In this document: in pieces, positions 9,285 through 19,622 of the stretch | How the letters are laid out: every line of letters starts with the position of its first letter | How positions within the stretch are numbered: the stretch's first letter is position 1 | Source: Tardiphaga robiniae | GTDB lineage: Bacteria; Pseudomonadota; Alphaproteobacteria; Rhizobiales; Xanthobacteraceae | Length of the DNA: 64,000 nucleotides | Direction: 5' to 3' | Assembly (NCBI RefSeq): GCF_013359755.1 | Contig: NZ_JABMCJ010000094.1 | Coordinates: 496,001 to 560,000, forward strand | The notes under the pieces: generated by a model | Told to the model about the DNA's origin: nothing | What the model saw: the letters and a program-made list of their open reading frames with translations, nothing else | Database searches by the model: none | Program-made: the position numbers and the translations under genes

Positions 9285-10889
9285 ATGGCCGCTGTCAGCG
9301 CCAATAAACTCGAACTGCTGCAGATCGCCGACGCCGTCGCGCGCGAAAAATCGATCGACCGCAACATCGTCATCCAGGCGATGGAAGAGGCGATCGCGAA
9401 AGCGGCCCGCGCGCGTTACGGTTCCGAGACCGATGTGCATGCCGAGATTCATCCCAAGACCGGCCAGCTCTCTCTGACCCGCCACATGCTGGTGGTAGAG
9501 GACGTCGAGAATTCGTCTTTCCAGACCTCGCTGTTTGACGCGCAGCGCGCCAATCCGGGTGCGCAGATCGGCGATACCATCGCCGACACGCTGCCGCCGC
9601 TGGAATACGGCCGTATCGCCGCGCAGTCCGCCAAGCAGGTCATCGTGCAGAAGGTGCGCGAAGCCGAGCGTGACCGGCAGTACCAGGAATTCAAGGATCG
9701 CATCGGCGAGATCGTCAACGGCATCGTCAAGCGCGTCGAATACGGTTCAGTGATCGTCGATCTTGGCCGCAGCGAAGCCATCGTGCGCCGCGACGAGATG
9801 CTGCCGCGCGAAGTGTTCCGCAACGGCGACCGCGTTCGCGCCTATGTGTTCGACGTGCGCCGCGAGACCCGTGGTCCGCAGATCTTCCTGTCGCGCACCC
9901 ATCCGCAGTTCATGGCCAAGTTGTTCGCGCAGGAAGTGCCTGAAATCTATGACGGTATCGTCGAGATCAAGGCTGTGGCCCGCGATCCCGGTTCGCGTGC
10001 GAAAATTGGCGTGATCTCGCGCGACTCGTCGGTGGATCCGGTCGGCGCCTGCGTCGGTATGCGTGGTTCCCGCGTGCAGGCCGTGGTCAACGAGCTGCAG
10101 GGCGAGAAGATCGACATCATTCCGTGGTCGCCGGATATCGCTACTTTCGTGGTGAACGCGCTGGCGCCGGCAGAAGTCTCGAAAGTCGTGATCGATGAAG
10201 ATCGTGAGCGCATCGAGGTTGTCGTTCCCGACACGAATAACCAGCTATCCCTTGCGATCGGTCGTCGCGGCCAGAATGTGCGCCTGGCTTCGCAGCTGAC
10301 CGGCTGGGATATCGACATCCTGACCGAGCAGGAAGAATCCGAACGTCGCCAGGCCGATTTCGAAAATTCCACGCGCGTCTTCATGGAAGCGCTGAACGTC
10401 GACGAAGTCGTCGGTCAGCTGCTCGCGTCGGAAGGTTTCACCTCGGTGGAAGAACTTTCGATGGTCGATGCCAAGGAACTGTCGGGCATCGAGGGCTTCG
10501 ACGACGAAACAGCGGCCGAATTGCAGAGCCGTGCACGTGAATACCTCGAGCAGCTCGAAGCTGAACTCGAAGGCAAACGTAAGGAACTGGGTGTGGAAGA
10601 CGCTTTGAAGGACGTTCCGGGCGTGACCCTCAAGATGATGGTCAAGTTCGGCGAAAACGACATCAAGACCGTCGAGGATCTTGCCGGCTGCGCCACTGAC
10701 GATCTGGTGGGCTGGACCGAACGCAAGGAAGGCTCCGAGCCGACCAAGCACCCGGGCATTCTCGATGCCAGCGAAATTTCGCGTGAAGACGCCGAGCATC
10801 TGATTATGCAGGCCCGCGTCGTGGCCGGCTGGATCACCCAGGCCGATCTCGACAAGGGTGCGCCGCTCGACGCCACCGAAGAAGCGTAA
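9285..10889 (+). CDS. nusA: Transcription termination/antitermination factor NusA
   Basis: 534 residues. The N-terminal RNA-polymerase-binding domain is followed by an S1 domain ([16 protein letters not shown]), two KH domains ([19 protein letters not shown] and [20 protein letters not shown]) and C-terminal helix-hairpin-helix repeats around [19 protein letters not shown]. NusA governs pausing, termination and rRNA antitermination. It lies between rimP and the ylxR-like gene with very short spacers, so it is co-transcribed. Confidence 0.97.
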   Translation: MAAVSANKLELLQIADAVAREKSIDRNIVIQAMEEAIAKAARARYGSETDVHAEIHPKTGQLSLTRHMLVVEDVENSSFQTSLFDAQRANPGAQIGDTIADTLPPLEYGRIAAQSAKQVIVQKVREAERDRQYQEFKDRIGEIVNGIVKRVEYGSVIVDLGRSEAIVRRDEMLPREVFRNGDRVRAYVFDVRRETRGPQIFLSRTHPQFMAKLFAQEVPEIYDGIVEIKAVARDPGSRAKIGVISRDSSVDPVGACVGMRGSRVQAVVNELQGEKIDIIPWSPDIATFVVNALAPAEVSKVVIDEDRERIEVVVPDTNNQLSLAIGRRGQNVRLASQLTGWDIDILTEQEESERRQADFENSTRVFMEALNVDEVVGQLLASEGFTSVEELSMVDAKELSGIEGFDDETAAELQSRAREYLEQLEAELEGKRKELGVEDALKDVPGVTLKMMVKFGENDIKTVEDLAGCATDDLVGWTERKEGSEPTKHPGILDASEISREDAEHLIMQARVVAGWITQADLDKGAPLDATEEA

Positions 10890-10905
10890 GGACAATGCCA
10901 CGCGC

Positions 10906-11694
10906 ATGCTCGCCATTGCTGACCAAGCAGATCTGGACAACGGCCCCCGGAGCACCAAGCCCGGGACGATGCGGATGTGCGTGGTTACGCGGAGCGTGCG
11001 CCCGATCGATGATCTGATCCGGTTCGTCGTCGCGCCCACGGGCGAGGCGATCCCGGATCTGAAGCGCAAGCTTCCTGGCCGCGGCCTCTGGGTCACGGCC
11101 TCCCGCAAGGCGGTGACCGAGGCGGCGAAGCGCAATCTTTTTGCCAAGGGCTTCAAGAAAGCGGTCAAGGCGTCGCCGACCCTGGCCGACGACACCGACA
11201 AGCTCATGGTGCGCGGCGTCATCGAGGCGCTGGCCATAACTGCCAAGGCCGGTCAGGTGGTTTCCGGCTTCACCAAGGTCGAAGACGCCCTGCGCCGCGG
11301 AACGGTCGGTGTTCTTCTCCACGCCTCCAATGGCGCCCCCGACGGAATCCGCAAACTGGACAGCGTTGCCCGGCAACGCGTGGAATTTGACGCGGAATCC
11401 GGCGACGACGCGCCGAAACTGCCGATCATTACGGTTTTAAGCTCCGATGAATTGGATTTGGCATTGGGGCGGTCAAATGTGATACATGCTGCCGTGCTTA
11501 CGGGCCCGGCGGGCAAAACGTTCCTGTCGCGCAGCCAGACTCTGGTCCAATACCGGCTGGCTGACGACGACATCAACGCAAGCGCCAAAGCTTCGCTGAC
11601 AACTGCTGCGCCGGAGACGGAGCCGCTGACGCCAACGATCTCGCTGATCGAAACTTCGACGACTGTGCGACCGCGCACAACGCAACAAGATTAG
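10906..11694 (+). CDS. YlxR (DUF448) RNA-binding protein fused to an L7Ae-like domain
   Basis: 262 residues from the ATG at 10906; an in-frame ATG at 10858 lies inside nusA and is less likely. The N-terminal part is a YlxR domain (MRMCVVTRSVRP, GRGLWVTASRKAV). The middle (TDKLMVRGVIEALAITAKAG, then a KVEDALRRG segment) resembles the L7Ae/YlxQ fold, so one polypeptide joins what Firmicutes encode as adjacent ylxR and ylxQ genes. The C-terminus is low-complexity Thr/Glu-rich. Its position between nusA and infB is the classical ylxR location. A role in RNA binding linked to transcription or ribosome function is inferred from the family. Confidence 0.88.
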   Translation: MLAIADQADLDNGPRSTKPGTMRMCVVTRSVRPIDDLIRFVVAPTGEAIPDLKRKLPGRGLWVTASRKAVTEAAKRNLFAKGFKKAVKASPTLADDTDKLMVRGVIEALAITAKAGQVVSGFTKVEDALRRGTVGVLLHASNGAPDGIRKLDSVARQRVEFDAESGDDAPKLPIITVLSSDELDLALGRSNVIHAAVLTGPAGKTFLSRSQTLVQYRLADDDINASAKASLTTAAPETEPLTPTISLIETSTTVRPRTTQQD

Positions 11695-11703
11695 GACTGC
11701 TGA

Positions 11704-14487
11704 ATGGTTGATACGAAAACGCCTGGTGACAAGACTCTGAGCGTTCCCAGCAAGACCTTGACGCTCAAGCCGCGCGTCGAGCAGGGCACTGTGCGCCAGA
11801 GCTTCAGCCATGGCCGCACCAAGCAGGTGGTGGTCGAGAAGCGCGGCAAGCGCCGTATGCCCGGCGATGCGCCCGCGACTGCGCCTGTCGCCGCGCCAGC
11901 AACTGCTGCTCCCGCACCTGTCGAGACTGCTGCACCAGCTCCCGTTGCTGCTGCGCCGGCTGCTCCCGCTGCAACTGCTGCGCCCGCGGCGCCGGTTGCG
12001 CGCGCTGCTGCGCCTGCACCGGCCGCACCGGCTTCCCGCACCGCTGCCCCTTCTCCCGCAGGACGCAGCTCCGCTCCGCCTCCCGCAGCGCAGCCGTCGC
12101 GCGCGCCGCAGCGCCCGCAGCCTCCGGCCCGTTCAGGTTCGGGCGTCGTGCTCCGCACCCTGACCGAAGAAGAGCGCAATGCCCGCGCCAGCGCGCTGGC
12201 CGATGCCCGCGTGCGCGAGCAGGAAGAGCGGCGCCTCGCCGAGATTGAGGCTGCCCGCCGCAACACCAAGGAATTCAAGGAACAGGAAGAGCGTGAAGCT
12301 GCCGAAGCCCGTCGTAAGGCCGAGGAAGAGCGTCACCGCCAGGAAGAAGAAACCAAGCGCCGCGCCGAAGTCGAGGCCAAGCGCCGTCAGGCTGAAGCCG
12401 ATGCGAAGGCCGCCAAGCCGGCCACGACGACGGCCCGTCCTGGCGCCACCTCAACTACGCCAGCGCGTGCGCCCGGCGTTGCTGCCGACGGCACCGACGA
12501 GGATGAAGGTCCACGCGTCATTCGCCGTGGTCCCGGCGGCGCCGCGCGCCCCGTGATCGCGCCGAAGCCCACTGCCAAGCCCGGTCCGCAGAAGGAGCGC
12601 GGCCGTCTCACCGTCGTTACCGCGCTGTCGGCTGGCGACGTGCGCGAGCGTTCGATCGCCTCGTTCCGTCGCCGCACCCAGCGTCTGAAGGGTCATCAGT
12701 CGAACGAGCCGAAGGAAAAGCTGGTTCGTGAAGTCACGATCCCGGAAGCGATCACGATTCAGGAACTCGCCAACCGTATGGCCGAGCGCGCCGTGGACGT
12801 TATCCGTCTGCTCATGAAGCAGGGCGCGATCCACAAGATCAACGACGTCATCGACGCCGACACCGCGCAGCTGGTGGCCGAGGAAATGGGCCACACCGTC
12901 AAGCGCGTTGCCGAATCGGACGTTGAAGAAGGTCTGTTCGACAAGGTCGACGATTCCACCGATACCGAGCCGCGTTCGCCGGTCGTGACCGTCATGGGTC
13001 ACGTCGACCATGGCAAGACCTCGCTGCTCGATGCGTTGCGTCATGCCAATGTGGTGTCCGGCGAAGCCGGCGGCATCACGCAGCATATCGGCGCTTATCA
13101 GGTCACGTCGCCCGAGAGCGGCAAGAAGATCACCTTCATCGATACGCCAGGCCACGCTGCGTTCACCGCGATGCGTGCCCGCGGCGCCAAGGTCACGGAT
13201 ATCGTCATCCTGGTGGTCGCGGCCGATGACGGCGTCATGCCGCAGACCATCGAAGCCATCAACCACGCCAAGGCAGCCGGCGTGCCGATGATCGTGGCGA
13301 TCAACAAGATCGACAAGCCCGACGCCAAGGCGGAGCGCGTGCGCACCGAACTGCTGCAGCATGACGTGCAGGTCGAATCCTTCGGCGGCGACGTGGTCGA
13401 CGTCGAAGTGTCGGCGAAGAACAAGACCAACCTCGACAAGCTCTTGGAAATGATCGCGCTGCAGGCCGATATTCTCGACCTGAAGACCAATTCGGAGCGT
13501 CCGGCGGAAGGTACCGTGATCGAAGCCAAGCTCGATCGTGGTCGTGGTCCGGTGGCGACCGTGCTGGTTCAGCGCGGCACCCTGAAGGTTGGCGACATTA
13601 TCGTGGCCGGTGCCGAAATGGGCCGTGTCCGCGCGCTGATCTCCGATCAGGGCGAGACGTTAACCGCGGCAGGTCCGTCGGTGCCGGTCGAAGTGCTCGG
13701 TTTCAACGGTCCGCCGGAAGCTGGCGATCGCATGGCCGTGGTCGAGAACGAAGCCCGCGCCCGTGAAATCACCGGCTACCGTGCGCATCAGAAGCGCGAG
13801 AAGTCCGCGGCCTCCACCAACGGCATGCGCGGCTCGCTCGAGCAGATGATGAGCCAGCTGAAGACCTCGGGTCGCAAGGACTTCCCGCTGATCATCAAGG
13901 CCGACGTGCAGGGTTCGCTCGAAGCCATTCTCGGCTCGCTCGAGAAGCTCGGCACCGACGAAGTCGCTGCGCGCATCCTGCATGCGGGCGTCGGCGGCAT
14001 TTCGGAATCGGACGTCACGCTGGCGGAAGGCTTCAACGCCGCCATCATCGGCTTCTCGGTTCGTGCCAACAAGGAAGCCGCCGCTGCTGCCAAGCGCAAC
14101 GGCATCGAAATCCGCTACTACAACATCATCTACGATCTCGTGGATGACGTGAAGAAAGCCATGTCCGGTCTGCTCGCGCCCACACTGCGCGAAACCATGC
14201 TGGGCAATGCGCAGATCCTCGAAGTGTTCAACATCTCGAAGGTCGGCAAGGTTGCGGGTTGCCGCGTCACCGACGGAACCGTGGAACGCGGCGCGAATGT
14301 GCGCCTGATCCGCGACAACGTCGTGGTGCACGAAGGCAAGCTGTCGACACTGAAGCGCTTCAAGGACGAAGTGAAGGAAGTGGCGTCAGGCCAGGAATGC
14401 GGCATGGCGTTCGAGAACTACGGCGACATGCGCGCCGGCGATGTGATCGAGTGTTACCGCGTAGAGACCATCCAGCGCTCCCTGTAA
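11704..14487 (+). CDS. infB: Translation initiation factor IF-2
   Basis: 927 residues. A long Ala/Pro-rich then charged N-terminal region (about residues 50-300) leads to an IF2_N segment ([20 protein letters not shown]) and the GTPase domain with G1 [10 protein letters not shown]3 DTPGHAAF and G4 NKID. The beta-barrel and IF2 C-terminal domains follow. IF-2 delivers initiator tRNA to the 30S subunit in a GTP-dependent step. The Ala/Pro segment is encoded by GC-rich repetitive DNA that also keeps other frames open. Confidence 0.98.
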   Translation: MVDTKTPGDKTLSVPSKTLTLKPRVEQGTVRQSFSHGRTKQVVVEKRGKRRMPGDAPATAPVAAPATAAPAPVETAAPAPVAAAPAAPAATAAPAAPVARAAAPAPAAPASRTAAPSPAGRSSAPPPAAQPSRAPQRPQPPARSGSGVVLRTLTEEERNARASALADARVREQEERRLAEIEAARRNTKEFKEQEEREAAEARRKAEEERHRQEEETKRRAEVEAKRRQAEADAKAAKPATTTARPGATSTTPARAPGVAADGTDEDEGPRVIRRGPGGAARPVIAPKPTAKPGPQKERGRLTVVTALSAGDVRERSIASFRRRTQRLKGHQSNEPKEKLVREVTIPEAITIQELANRMAERAVDVIRLLMKQGAIHKINDVIDADTAQLVAEEMGHTVKRVAESDVEEGLFDKVDDSTDTEPRSPVVTVMGHVDHGKTSLLDALRHANVVSGEAGGITQHIGAYQVTSPESGKKITFIDTPGHAAFTAMRARGAKVTDIVILVVAADDGVMPQTIEAINHAKAAGVPMIVAINKIDKPDAKAERVRTELLQHDVQVESFGGDVVDVEVSAKNKTNLDKLLEMIALQADILDLKTNSERPAEGTVIEAKLDRGRGPVATVLVQRGTLKVGDIIVAGAEMGRVRALISDQGETLTAAGPSVPVEVLGFNGPPEAGDRMAVVENEARAREITGYRAHQKREKSAASTNGMRGSLEQMMSQLKTSGRKDFPLIIKADVQGSLEAILGSLEKLGTDEVAARILHAGVGGISESDVTLAEGFNAAIIGFSVRANKEAAAAAKRNGIEIRYYNIIYDLVDDVKKAMSGLLAPTLRETMLGNAQILEVFNISKVGKVAGCRVTDGTVERGANVRLIRDNVVVHEGKLSTLKRFKDEVKEVASGQECGMAFENYGDMRAGDVIECYRVETIQRSL

Positions 14488-14519
14488 GTCCAAATCTTAC
14501 AGAGAGACCGGATTTAAAC

Positions 14520-14636
14520 GAGACGTCATGCCCGGCCTGCGCGAAGCTAGCTTCGCTAGATGGCCGGGCATCCACGTCTTTGAATTTCAAAAGAGCAGTC
14601 GTGGATGGCCGGGACAAACCCGGCCATGACGAATTT
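14520..14636. repeat. Intra-operon palindromic repeat, family C
   Basis: Arms such as GTCATGCCCGGCC and ATGGCCGGGCATCCACGTC recur in inverted order (CGTGGATGGCCGGGAC and CCCGGCCATGAC). An inner hairpin GCGAAGCTAGCTTCGC is also present. It fills the infB-rbfA gap, so the mRNA would carry a large hairpin there. Relatives lie at 27764-27903 and 38325-38428. Confidence 0.8.
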
Positions 14637-14655
14637 TGTTTTCGTAGGGAAACCG

Positions 14656-15072
14656 ATGCCCAAGCATCACCAAAAATCTGCCGCGCCGGGCGGCTCGCAG
14701 CGTCAATTGCGCGTTGGCGAGCTGATGCGCCACGCGATTGCCGATATCCTGTCGCAGGGTGGGGTCCACGATCCCGTTCTGCAGACCACCATCATCACCG
14801 TGCCCGAGGTGAAGATGTCGCCCGATCTCAAGCTCGCCACCGTCTATGTGATGCCGCTCGGCGGCCAGAACACCGAACCGGTGCTGAAGGCGCTTGCGGC
14901 GAACAAGAGCTTCCTGCGAACCGAGGTCGCGTATCGCGTGAACCTCAAATACGCCCCCGATCTTCGCTTCCGCATCGATGAGCGCTTCGACGAAGCCGAG
15001 CGCATCGACAAACTCCTGCGCACGCCTGCCGTTGCGCGCGACCTCAAACCAGACTCGGACGAAAACGAATGA
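14656..15072 (+). CDS. rbfA: Ribosome-binding factor A
   Basis: 138 residues from the ATG at 14656; an in-frame ATG at 14605 would start inside the repeat. The KH-like fold is recognisable from [15 protein letters not shown] through VYVMPLGG to the closing [16 protein letters not shown] helix. RbfA assists late 16S rRNA processing and cold-shock ribosome assembly. It overlaps truB by four bases (ATGA), so coupling is likely, while a palindromic repeat separates it from infB. Confidence 0.95.
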   Translation: MPKHHQKSAAPGGSQRQLRVGELMRHAIADILSQGGVHDPVLQTTIITVPEVKMSPDLKLATVYVMPLGGQNTEPVLKALAANKSFLRTEVAYRVNLKYAPDLRFRIDERFDEAERIDKLLRTPAVARDLKPDSDENE

Positions 15073-16229
15073 CTGTGACGACCCCAGCCGCCGCCCTCGA
15101 TTCACGTCTCGATGAAGCGGGCAATGGCGAGCCCACCCTGTCTCCGGCCGTGCAGCACGGCGACCACGGTCAGCAAGGTGACCGCGGCGGCAATGACCAG
15201 CGTCAGCATCAGGGCCATCGCGGCAATAACGATCCCCGCCATCAGGGCGGCAAGCAGCGTCAGCAGGGCCAGGTCCGGCGCGACAAGCGCGACGTTCATG
15301 GCTGGGTGATCCTCGACAAGCCGATCGGCATGACCTCGACCCAGGCGGTCGCGATCGCCAAGCGCCTGTTCCAGGCCAAGCGCGCCGGCCATGCCGGTAC
15401 CCTCGATCCGTTGGCGTCCGGCGGTCTGCCGATCGCGCTCGGTGAAGCCACCAAGACGGTTCCGTTCGTGATGGACGGCCGCAAGCGCTATCGCTTCACG
15501 GTCGCCTGGGGCGAGGAACGCGATACCGACGACACCGAGGGCCGCGCGACCTTCACCAGCCCGAATAGGCCAACGGCGGACCAGATCCGGGCGTTGCTGC
15601 CGCAATTTACCGGCAATATCGAACAGACCCCGCCGCAATACTCGGCGATCAAGATCCAGGGCGAGCGCGCCTATGATCTCGCCCGCGACGGCGAGGTGGT
15701 GCCACTGGTTCCCCGACCGGTTGTGATTCACGAATTAGTCCTGACAGAACAGCCAGATAGCGACCATGCCGTGTTCGAAGCCGAGTGCGGCAAGGGCACT
15801 TACGTGCGTGCGCTGGCCCGCGATATCGGCCGTTTACTCGGCTGCTACGGCCATATCAGTGCGCTCCGGCGTACCCTGGTCGGACCTTTCGCCGAAGCCG
15901 ACATGATTCCGCTGGAACAGTTGGAGGCTTTGTGCGATAGAGCCGCGTCTGGCGAGGGTAGCCTCGCCGACGCGCTACTGCCCGTTGAGACCGCGCTGGA
16001 CGACATCCCGGCACTGGCCGTCACACGGGCGGATGCGGCAAGGCTCCATCGGGGCCAGGCCGTTTTGTTGCGCGGACGGGATGCGCCCGATTGTAGCGGC
16101 ACAGTTTATGTCACGGTGGCAGGGCGATTATTGGCCCTCGCTGAAGTTGGCAACGGCGAACTCATCCCCAAGCGCGTGTTTAACCTGACCGGACTGACCG
16201 CCAGTTCGGCCCGCAAAGAAAGTAACTGA
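15069..16229 (+). CDS. truB: tRNA pseudouridine(55) synthase TruB with a low-complexity N-terminal extension
   Basis: 386 residues. The catalytic motif [12 protein letters not shown] is present with the nucleophile at D113, and [12 protein letters not shown] gives the second conserved block. TruB makes pseudouridine 55 in the T-loop of tRNAs. Typical proteins have about 310 residues and start near [10 protein letters not shown], here residue 76. The extra N-terminus contains a Gly/Gln/His/Arg/Asp-rich stretch (about 29-74) resembling a disordered RNA-binding tail. The start overlaps the rbfA stop, so the extension is probably translated. Confidence 0.95.
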   Translation: MTVTTPAAALDSRLDEAGNGEPTLSPAVQHGDHGQQGDRGGNDQRQHQGHRGNNDPRHQGGKQRQQGQVRRDKRDVHGWVILDKPIGMTSTQAVAIAKRLFQAKRAGHAGTLDPLASGGLPIALGEATKTVPFVMDGRKRYRFTVAWGEERDTDDTEGRATFTSPNRPTADQIRALLPQFTGNIEQTPPQYSAIKIQGERAYDLARDGEVVPLVPRPVVIHELVLTEQPDSDHAVFEAECGKGTYVRALARDIGRLLGCYGHISALRRTLVGPFAEADMIPLEQLEALCDRAASGEGSLADALLPVETALDDIPALAVTRADAARLHRGQAVLLRGRDAPDCSGTVYVTVAGRLLALAEVGNGELIPKRVFNLTGLTASSARKESN

Positions 16230-16231
16230 CG

Positions 16232-16501
16232 ATGTCGATTACCGCAGAACGCAAAGCGGAAGTCATCAAGACCAATGCCAACAAGACCGGCGACACTGGT
16301 TCGCCGGAAGTCCAGGTTGCGATCCTCTCCGAGCGCATTGCCAACCTGACCGGACACTTCAAGACCCACACCAAGGACAACCATTCCCGCCGTGGTCTTT
16401 TGAAGCTCGTCTCCACGCGTCGTTCGCTGCTTGACTACATCAAGCGCAAGGACGAGGCGCGCTACAAGGCGCTGCTCGAGAAGCACAACATTCGCCGCTA
16501 A
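16232..16501 (+). CDS. rpsO: 30S ribosomal protein S15
   Basis: 89 residues, the standard length of S15. The helical 16S-rRNA-binding core is clear ([44 protein letters not shown]). S15 is a primary binder of the central 30S domain. It follows truB by two bases and is followed by a strong terminator, then pnp, the common rpsO-pnp arrangement. Confidence 0.98.
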   Translation: MSITAERKAEVIKTNANKTGDTGSPEVQVAILSERIANLTGHFKTHTKDNHSRRGLLKLVSTRRSLLDYIKRKDEARYKALLEKHNIRR

Positions 16502-16508
16502 GCGAAAT

Positions 16509-16541
16509 CACGCGCGCAAAAACCCTTTGCGCGCGTTTTTT
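16509..16541 (+). terminator. Intrinsic terminator after rpsO
   Basis: CGCGCGCAAA (16511-16520), loop AACCC, TTTGCGCGCG (16526-16535), then six T residues. It should end most rimP-to-rpsO transcripts and separates pnp into its own unit or a read-through tail. Confidence 0.9.
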
Positions 16542-16824
16542 GTAGCGGAAGCCATGTGCGGCTTTCGCGATAACGTTCAGAAGCAATCCGGCAACTGGAC
16601 GATGACGGGCAAGGTGCCCGTCGCGCGGCGCGATCCTCCAAAGATCCCCGCGACCATCGGAAGGATGGACGCCATTCAGAATACCAGAGCCATGGCAGGA
16701 TCGCCGGACGCTGATTTCGCGACATCGCGAACAGCTTCTTGCCGTCTTGCGCATGGCTTTTGTGTTTTGGACTTCAGTGTTTTTGGCCGTCACGTCCTCC
16801 GTGAACCCATGAAAGAAACCTAAG
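16542..16824 (+). promoter_or_regulatory. pnp leader region with a hairpin
   Basis: No supported gene is seen in this 283-base gap. It contains an 8-bp hairpin GACGGGCA (16604-16611), loop AGG, TGCCCGTC (16615-16622). In enterobacteria the pnp leader hairpin is cut by RNase III and used for autocontrol; whether this one works similarly is inference. No clear sigma-70 promoter could be assigned. Confidence 0.35.
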
Positions 16825-18972
16825 ATGTTTAATGTTCACTCCGTCGAGATCGATTGGGGCGGTCGTCCGCTCAAGCTGGAAACCGGCAAGGTTGCCCGTC
16901 AGGCTGACGGCGCCGTCATCGCCACCTATGGCGAGACCGTCGTTATCGCCACCGTCGTCGCCGCGAAGACTGCCAAGGATGGCATCGACTTCCTGCCGCT
17001 GACCGTCGACTACATCGAGAAGACCTACGCAGCCGGCCGCATTCCCGGCGGCTACTTCAAGCGCGAAGGTCGTCCGACCGAGAAGGAGACGCTGGTCTCC
17101 CGCCTGATCGATCGTCCGATCCGCCCGCTGTTCGTCGATGGCTGGCGCAATGAAACCCAGATCGTCGTCACCGTGCTGTCGCACGACATGGAAAACGATC
17201 CGGACATTCTCGCGCTGGTCGCCACTTCGGCTGCCCTGACGATTTCCGGCGCCCCGTTCCAGGGCCCGATCGGTGCAGCCCGCGTCGGCTTCATCAATGA
17301 TGAATACGTGCTCAACCCGACCCTCGACGAAATGGCCGACACCAATCTCGACCTCGTCGTCGCTGGCACCGGCGATGCCGTGCTGATGGTGGAATCGGAA
17401 GCCAAGGAGCTCAACGAAGACGTGATGCTCGGCGCCGTGATGTTCGGTCACCGCCACTTCCAGCCGGTCATCAAGGCGATCATCGAGCTCGCCGAGAAGG
17501 CCGCAAAGGAGCCGCGCGAGGTCAAGACCATCGATGACAGCGAAATCGAGAAGGAAATGCTCGGTCTCGTCGAAACCGAGCTGCGCGCTGCTTACGCGAT
17601 CCCTGTGAAGCAGGACCGCTACGCCGCCGTCGGTGCCGTCAAGGCGAAGGCGATGGCGCACTACTTCCCGGAAGGTCAGGAGCCGAAATACGACAAGCTC
17701 CGTATCGCCGGCGTGTTCAAGGAACTGGAATCGAAGATCGTTCGCTGGAACATCCTCGACACCAAGAAGCGCATCGACGGCCGCGACCTGACCACGGTTC
17801 GTCCGATCGTCGCCGAAGTTGGCGTGCTGCCGCGCGCCCACGGTTCGGCGCTGTTCACCCGCGGTGAAACCCAGGCGCTGGTCGTGACCACGCTCGGCAC
17901 CGGTGAAGACGAGCAGTACATCGACTCGCTGTCGGGAACGTACAAAGAGACGTTCCTGCTGCACTACAACTTCCCTCCCTACTCGGTCGGCGAGACCGGT
18001 CGTATGGGCGGCACCAAGCGTCGCGAAATCGGCCACGGCAAGCTCGCCTGGCGCGCAATCCATCCGGTTCTGCCGGGTCACCACGAATTCCCGTACACCG
18101 TGCGCGTGGTGTCGGAAATCACCGAGTCCAACGGTTCGTCGTCGATGGCATCGGTTTGCGGTGCTTCGCTGGCGCTGATGGATGCGGGCGTTCCGATGAA
18201 GCGTCCGACGGCGGGTATCGCCATGGGCCTGATCCTCGAAGGCGCACGCTACGCGGTTCTGTCGGATATCCTGGGTGATGAAGATCACCTCGGCGACATG
18301 GACTTCAAGGTGGCTGGTACCGATACCGGCATCACCTCGCTGCAGATGGACATCAAGATCGCCGGTATCACCGAAGAGATCATGAAGGTCGCTCTGGGCC
18401 AGGCCAAGGAAGGCCGCATTCACATTCTCGGTGAGATGTCGAAGGCGCTCAACAACGCCCGTGCCGAGCTCGGCGAATACGCGCCGCGCATCGAGACCTT
18501 CAAGATCGCCACCGACAAGATCCGTGAAGTGATCGGCACCGGCGGCAAGGTGATCCGCGAGATCGTCGAAAAGACCGGCGCCAAGGTCAACATCGAAGAC
18601 GACGGCACCGTGAAGGTGGCCTCATCCGATGGTGAGTCGATCAAGGCTGCGATCAAGTGGATCAAGTCGATCGCTTCGGATCCGGAGCTCAACGCGATCT
18701 ATGAAGGCACCGTGGTCAAGGTCATGGAGTTCGGTGCATTCGTGAACTTCTTCGGCGCCAAGGACGGTCTGGTTCACATCAGCCAGCTCGCCGGCGGCCG
18801 CGTGCAAAAGACCTCCGACGTCGTCAAGGAAGGCGACAAGGTTAAGGTCAAGCTGCTCGGCTTCGATGATCGCGGCAAGACGCGTTTGTCGATGAAGGCG
18901 GTCGATCAGGAGACCGGCGAAGACCTCGAAGCCAAGCAGAAGGCTGCCGAAGGCGCGACTGCAGCGGAGTAA
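16825..18972 (+). CDS. pnp: Polyribonucleotide nucleotidyltransferase (PNPase)
   Basis: 715 residues with the full domain order: first RNase PH core, helical linker, second RNase PH core ([34 protein letters not shown]), a KH domain ([20 protein letters not shown]) and a C-terminal S1 domain ([20 protein letters not shown]). PNPase degrades RNA 3' to 5' phosphorolytically and is a degradosome partner. It follows rpsO after a terminator and a 280-base leader, and has its own terminator. Confidence 0.98.
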   Translation: MFNVHSVEIDWGGRPLKLETGKVARQADGAVIATYGETVVIATVVAAKTAKDGIDFLPLTVDYIEKTYAAGRIPGGYFKREGRPTEKETLVSRLIDRPIRPLFVDGWRNETQIVVTVLSHDMENDPDILALVATSAALTISGAPFQGPIGAARVGFINDEYVLNPTLDEMADTNLDLVVAGTGDAVLMVESEAKELNEDVMLGAVMFGHRHFQPVIKAIIELAEKAAKEPREVKTIDDSEIEKEMLGLVETELRAAYAIPVKQDRYAAVGAVKAKAMAHYFPEGQEPKYDKLRIAGVFKELESKIVRWNILDTKKRIDGRDLTTVRPIVAEVGVLPRAHGSALFTRGETQALVVTTLGTGEDEQYIDSLSGTYKETFLLHYNFPPYSVGETGRMGGTKRREIGHGKLAWRAIHPVLPGHHEFPYTVRVVSEITESNGSSSMASVCGASLALMDAGVPMKRPTAGIAMGLILEGARYAVLSDILGDEDHLGDMDFKVAGTDTGITSLQMDIKIAGITEEIMKVALGQAKEGRIHILGEMSKALNNARAELGEYAPRIETFKIATDKIREVIGTGGKVIREIVEKTGAKVNIEDDGTVKVASSDGESIKAAIKWIKSIASDPELNAIYEGTVVKVMEFGAFVNFFGAKDGLVHISQLAGGRVQKTSDVVKEGDKVKVKLLGFDDRGKTRLSMKAVDQETGEDLEAKQKAAEGATAAE

Positions 18973-18994
18973 TTTTCGCGACATTGCGAAGTAC

Positions 18995-19024
18995 GAAAGG
19001 GCGGCCGAGAGGCCGCCCTTTTTG
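18995..19024 (+). terminator. Intrinsic terminator after pnp
   Basis: AAGGGCGGCC (18997-19006), loop GAGA, GGCCGCCCTT (19011-19020), followed by a T run. It lies 24 bases after the pnp stop codon. Confidence 0.92.
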
Positions 19025-19099
19025 TTTAGCGGCAAGACACCTGCCCCCATCACTGCGAGGTTTGAAACGACACGGCGATGTGATCGGCAGATATGAAGC

Positions 19100-19123
19100 T
19101 TTCCTTTGTAGTTTTCCTTCGTA
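19100..19123 (+). promoter_or_regulatory. Tandem 11-base direct repeat before the MarR gene, possible operator
   Basis: TTTCCTTTGTA (19100-19110) and TTTCCTTCGTA (19113-19123) match at 10 of 11 positions and lie 18 bases before the MarR start. MarR proteins usually bind imperfect palindromes near their own promoter, so direct repeats would be atypical. The assignment as an operator is inference. Confidence 0.3.
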
Positions 19124-19140
19124 TCCTGTAGTCCGAGGTC

Positions 19141-19593
19141 ATGACGGACCATCATGACAACCCCGAAGATGCCCGGGCGCTGGCATTGGCGACCGAGATT
19201 CGCGACCTGATCGGTCAGGTGAAGCGCAGATTGCGTGAAAAGGCCGGCATCGGCGACCTGACGATGTCCCAGGTGGCGGTGCTGAGCCGGCTGGATCGCG
19301 ACGGCCCGGCGACGGTGACCCACCTTGCTCGCGCCGAGGGCGTGCGGCCGCAATCCATGGGCGCCACGGTGGCGGCGCTGGAGACCACCGGGCTGGTCAG
19401 CGGCACCCCGGATCCGAATGACGGTCGCCAGACCATTTGGGCGCTCACCCCCGCCTGTAAGGAATGGATCCGTGTCGGTCGCGCCGCCCGTGAGGACTGG
19501 CTGTTCCACGCCATCCAGAAAACCCTGACCGCCGTGGAGCAGGATCAGCTCGCCGGCAGCATCGGGTTGCTCAAGCGCATCGTCGACGCCTGA
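19141..19593 (+). CDS. MarR-family transcriptional regulator
   Basis: 150 residues with a winged helix-turn-helix: LTMSQVAVLSRLDRDGPATV, recognition region AEGVRPQSMGATVAALETTG and the wing DPNDGRQTIWALTP. MarR dimers repress their own operon and neighbouring transport or detoxification genes until a ligand, often phenolic, binds. Here it leads a same-strand run with a hydrolase, a membrane protein and an MFS transporter, which are its likely targets. Confidence 0.9.
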   Translation: MTDHHDNPEDARALALATEIRDLIGQVKRRLREKAGIGDLTMSQVAVLSRLDRDGPATVTHLARAEGVRPQSMGATVAALETTGLVSGTPDPNDGRQTIWALTPACKEWIRVGRAAREDWLFHAIQKTLTAVEQDQLAGSIGLLKRIVDA

Positions 19594-19622
19594 TCGCGCC
19601 GTCGCATTCAAAGGAGAGCTCC

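Noticed and set aside
12451-13362. 303-codon frame antisense to infB
   Set aside because: It lies entirely under the infB GTPase region and has shadow-type composition.
16602-16823. Short frame ending two bases before pnp
   Set aside because: It has no ribosome site and its N-terminus is the leader hairpin; no similarity is recognised, so it is more likely leader RNA.
16774-18423. 549-codon frame antisense to pnp
   Set aside because: It is a His/Arg/Asp-rich shadow of a certain PNPase gene, caused by GC-rich codon bias.
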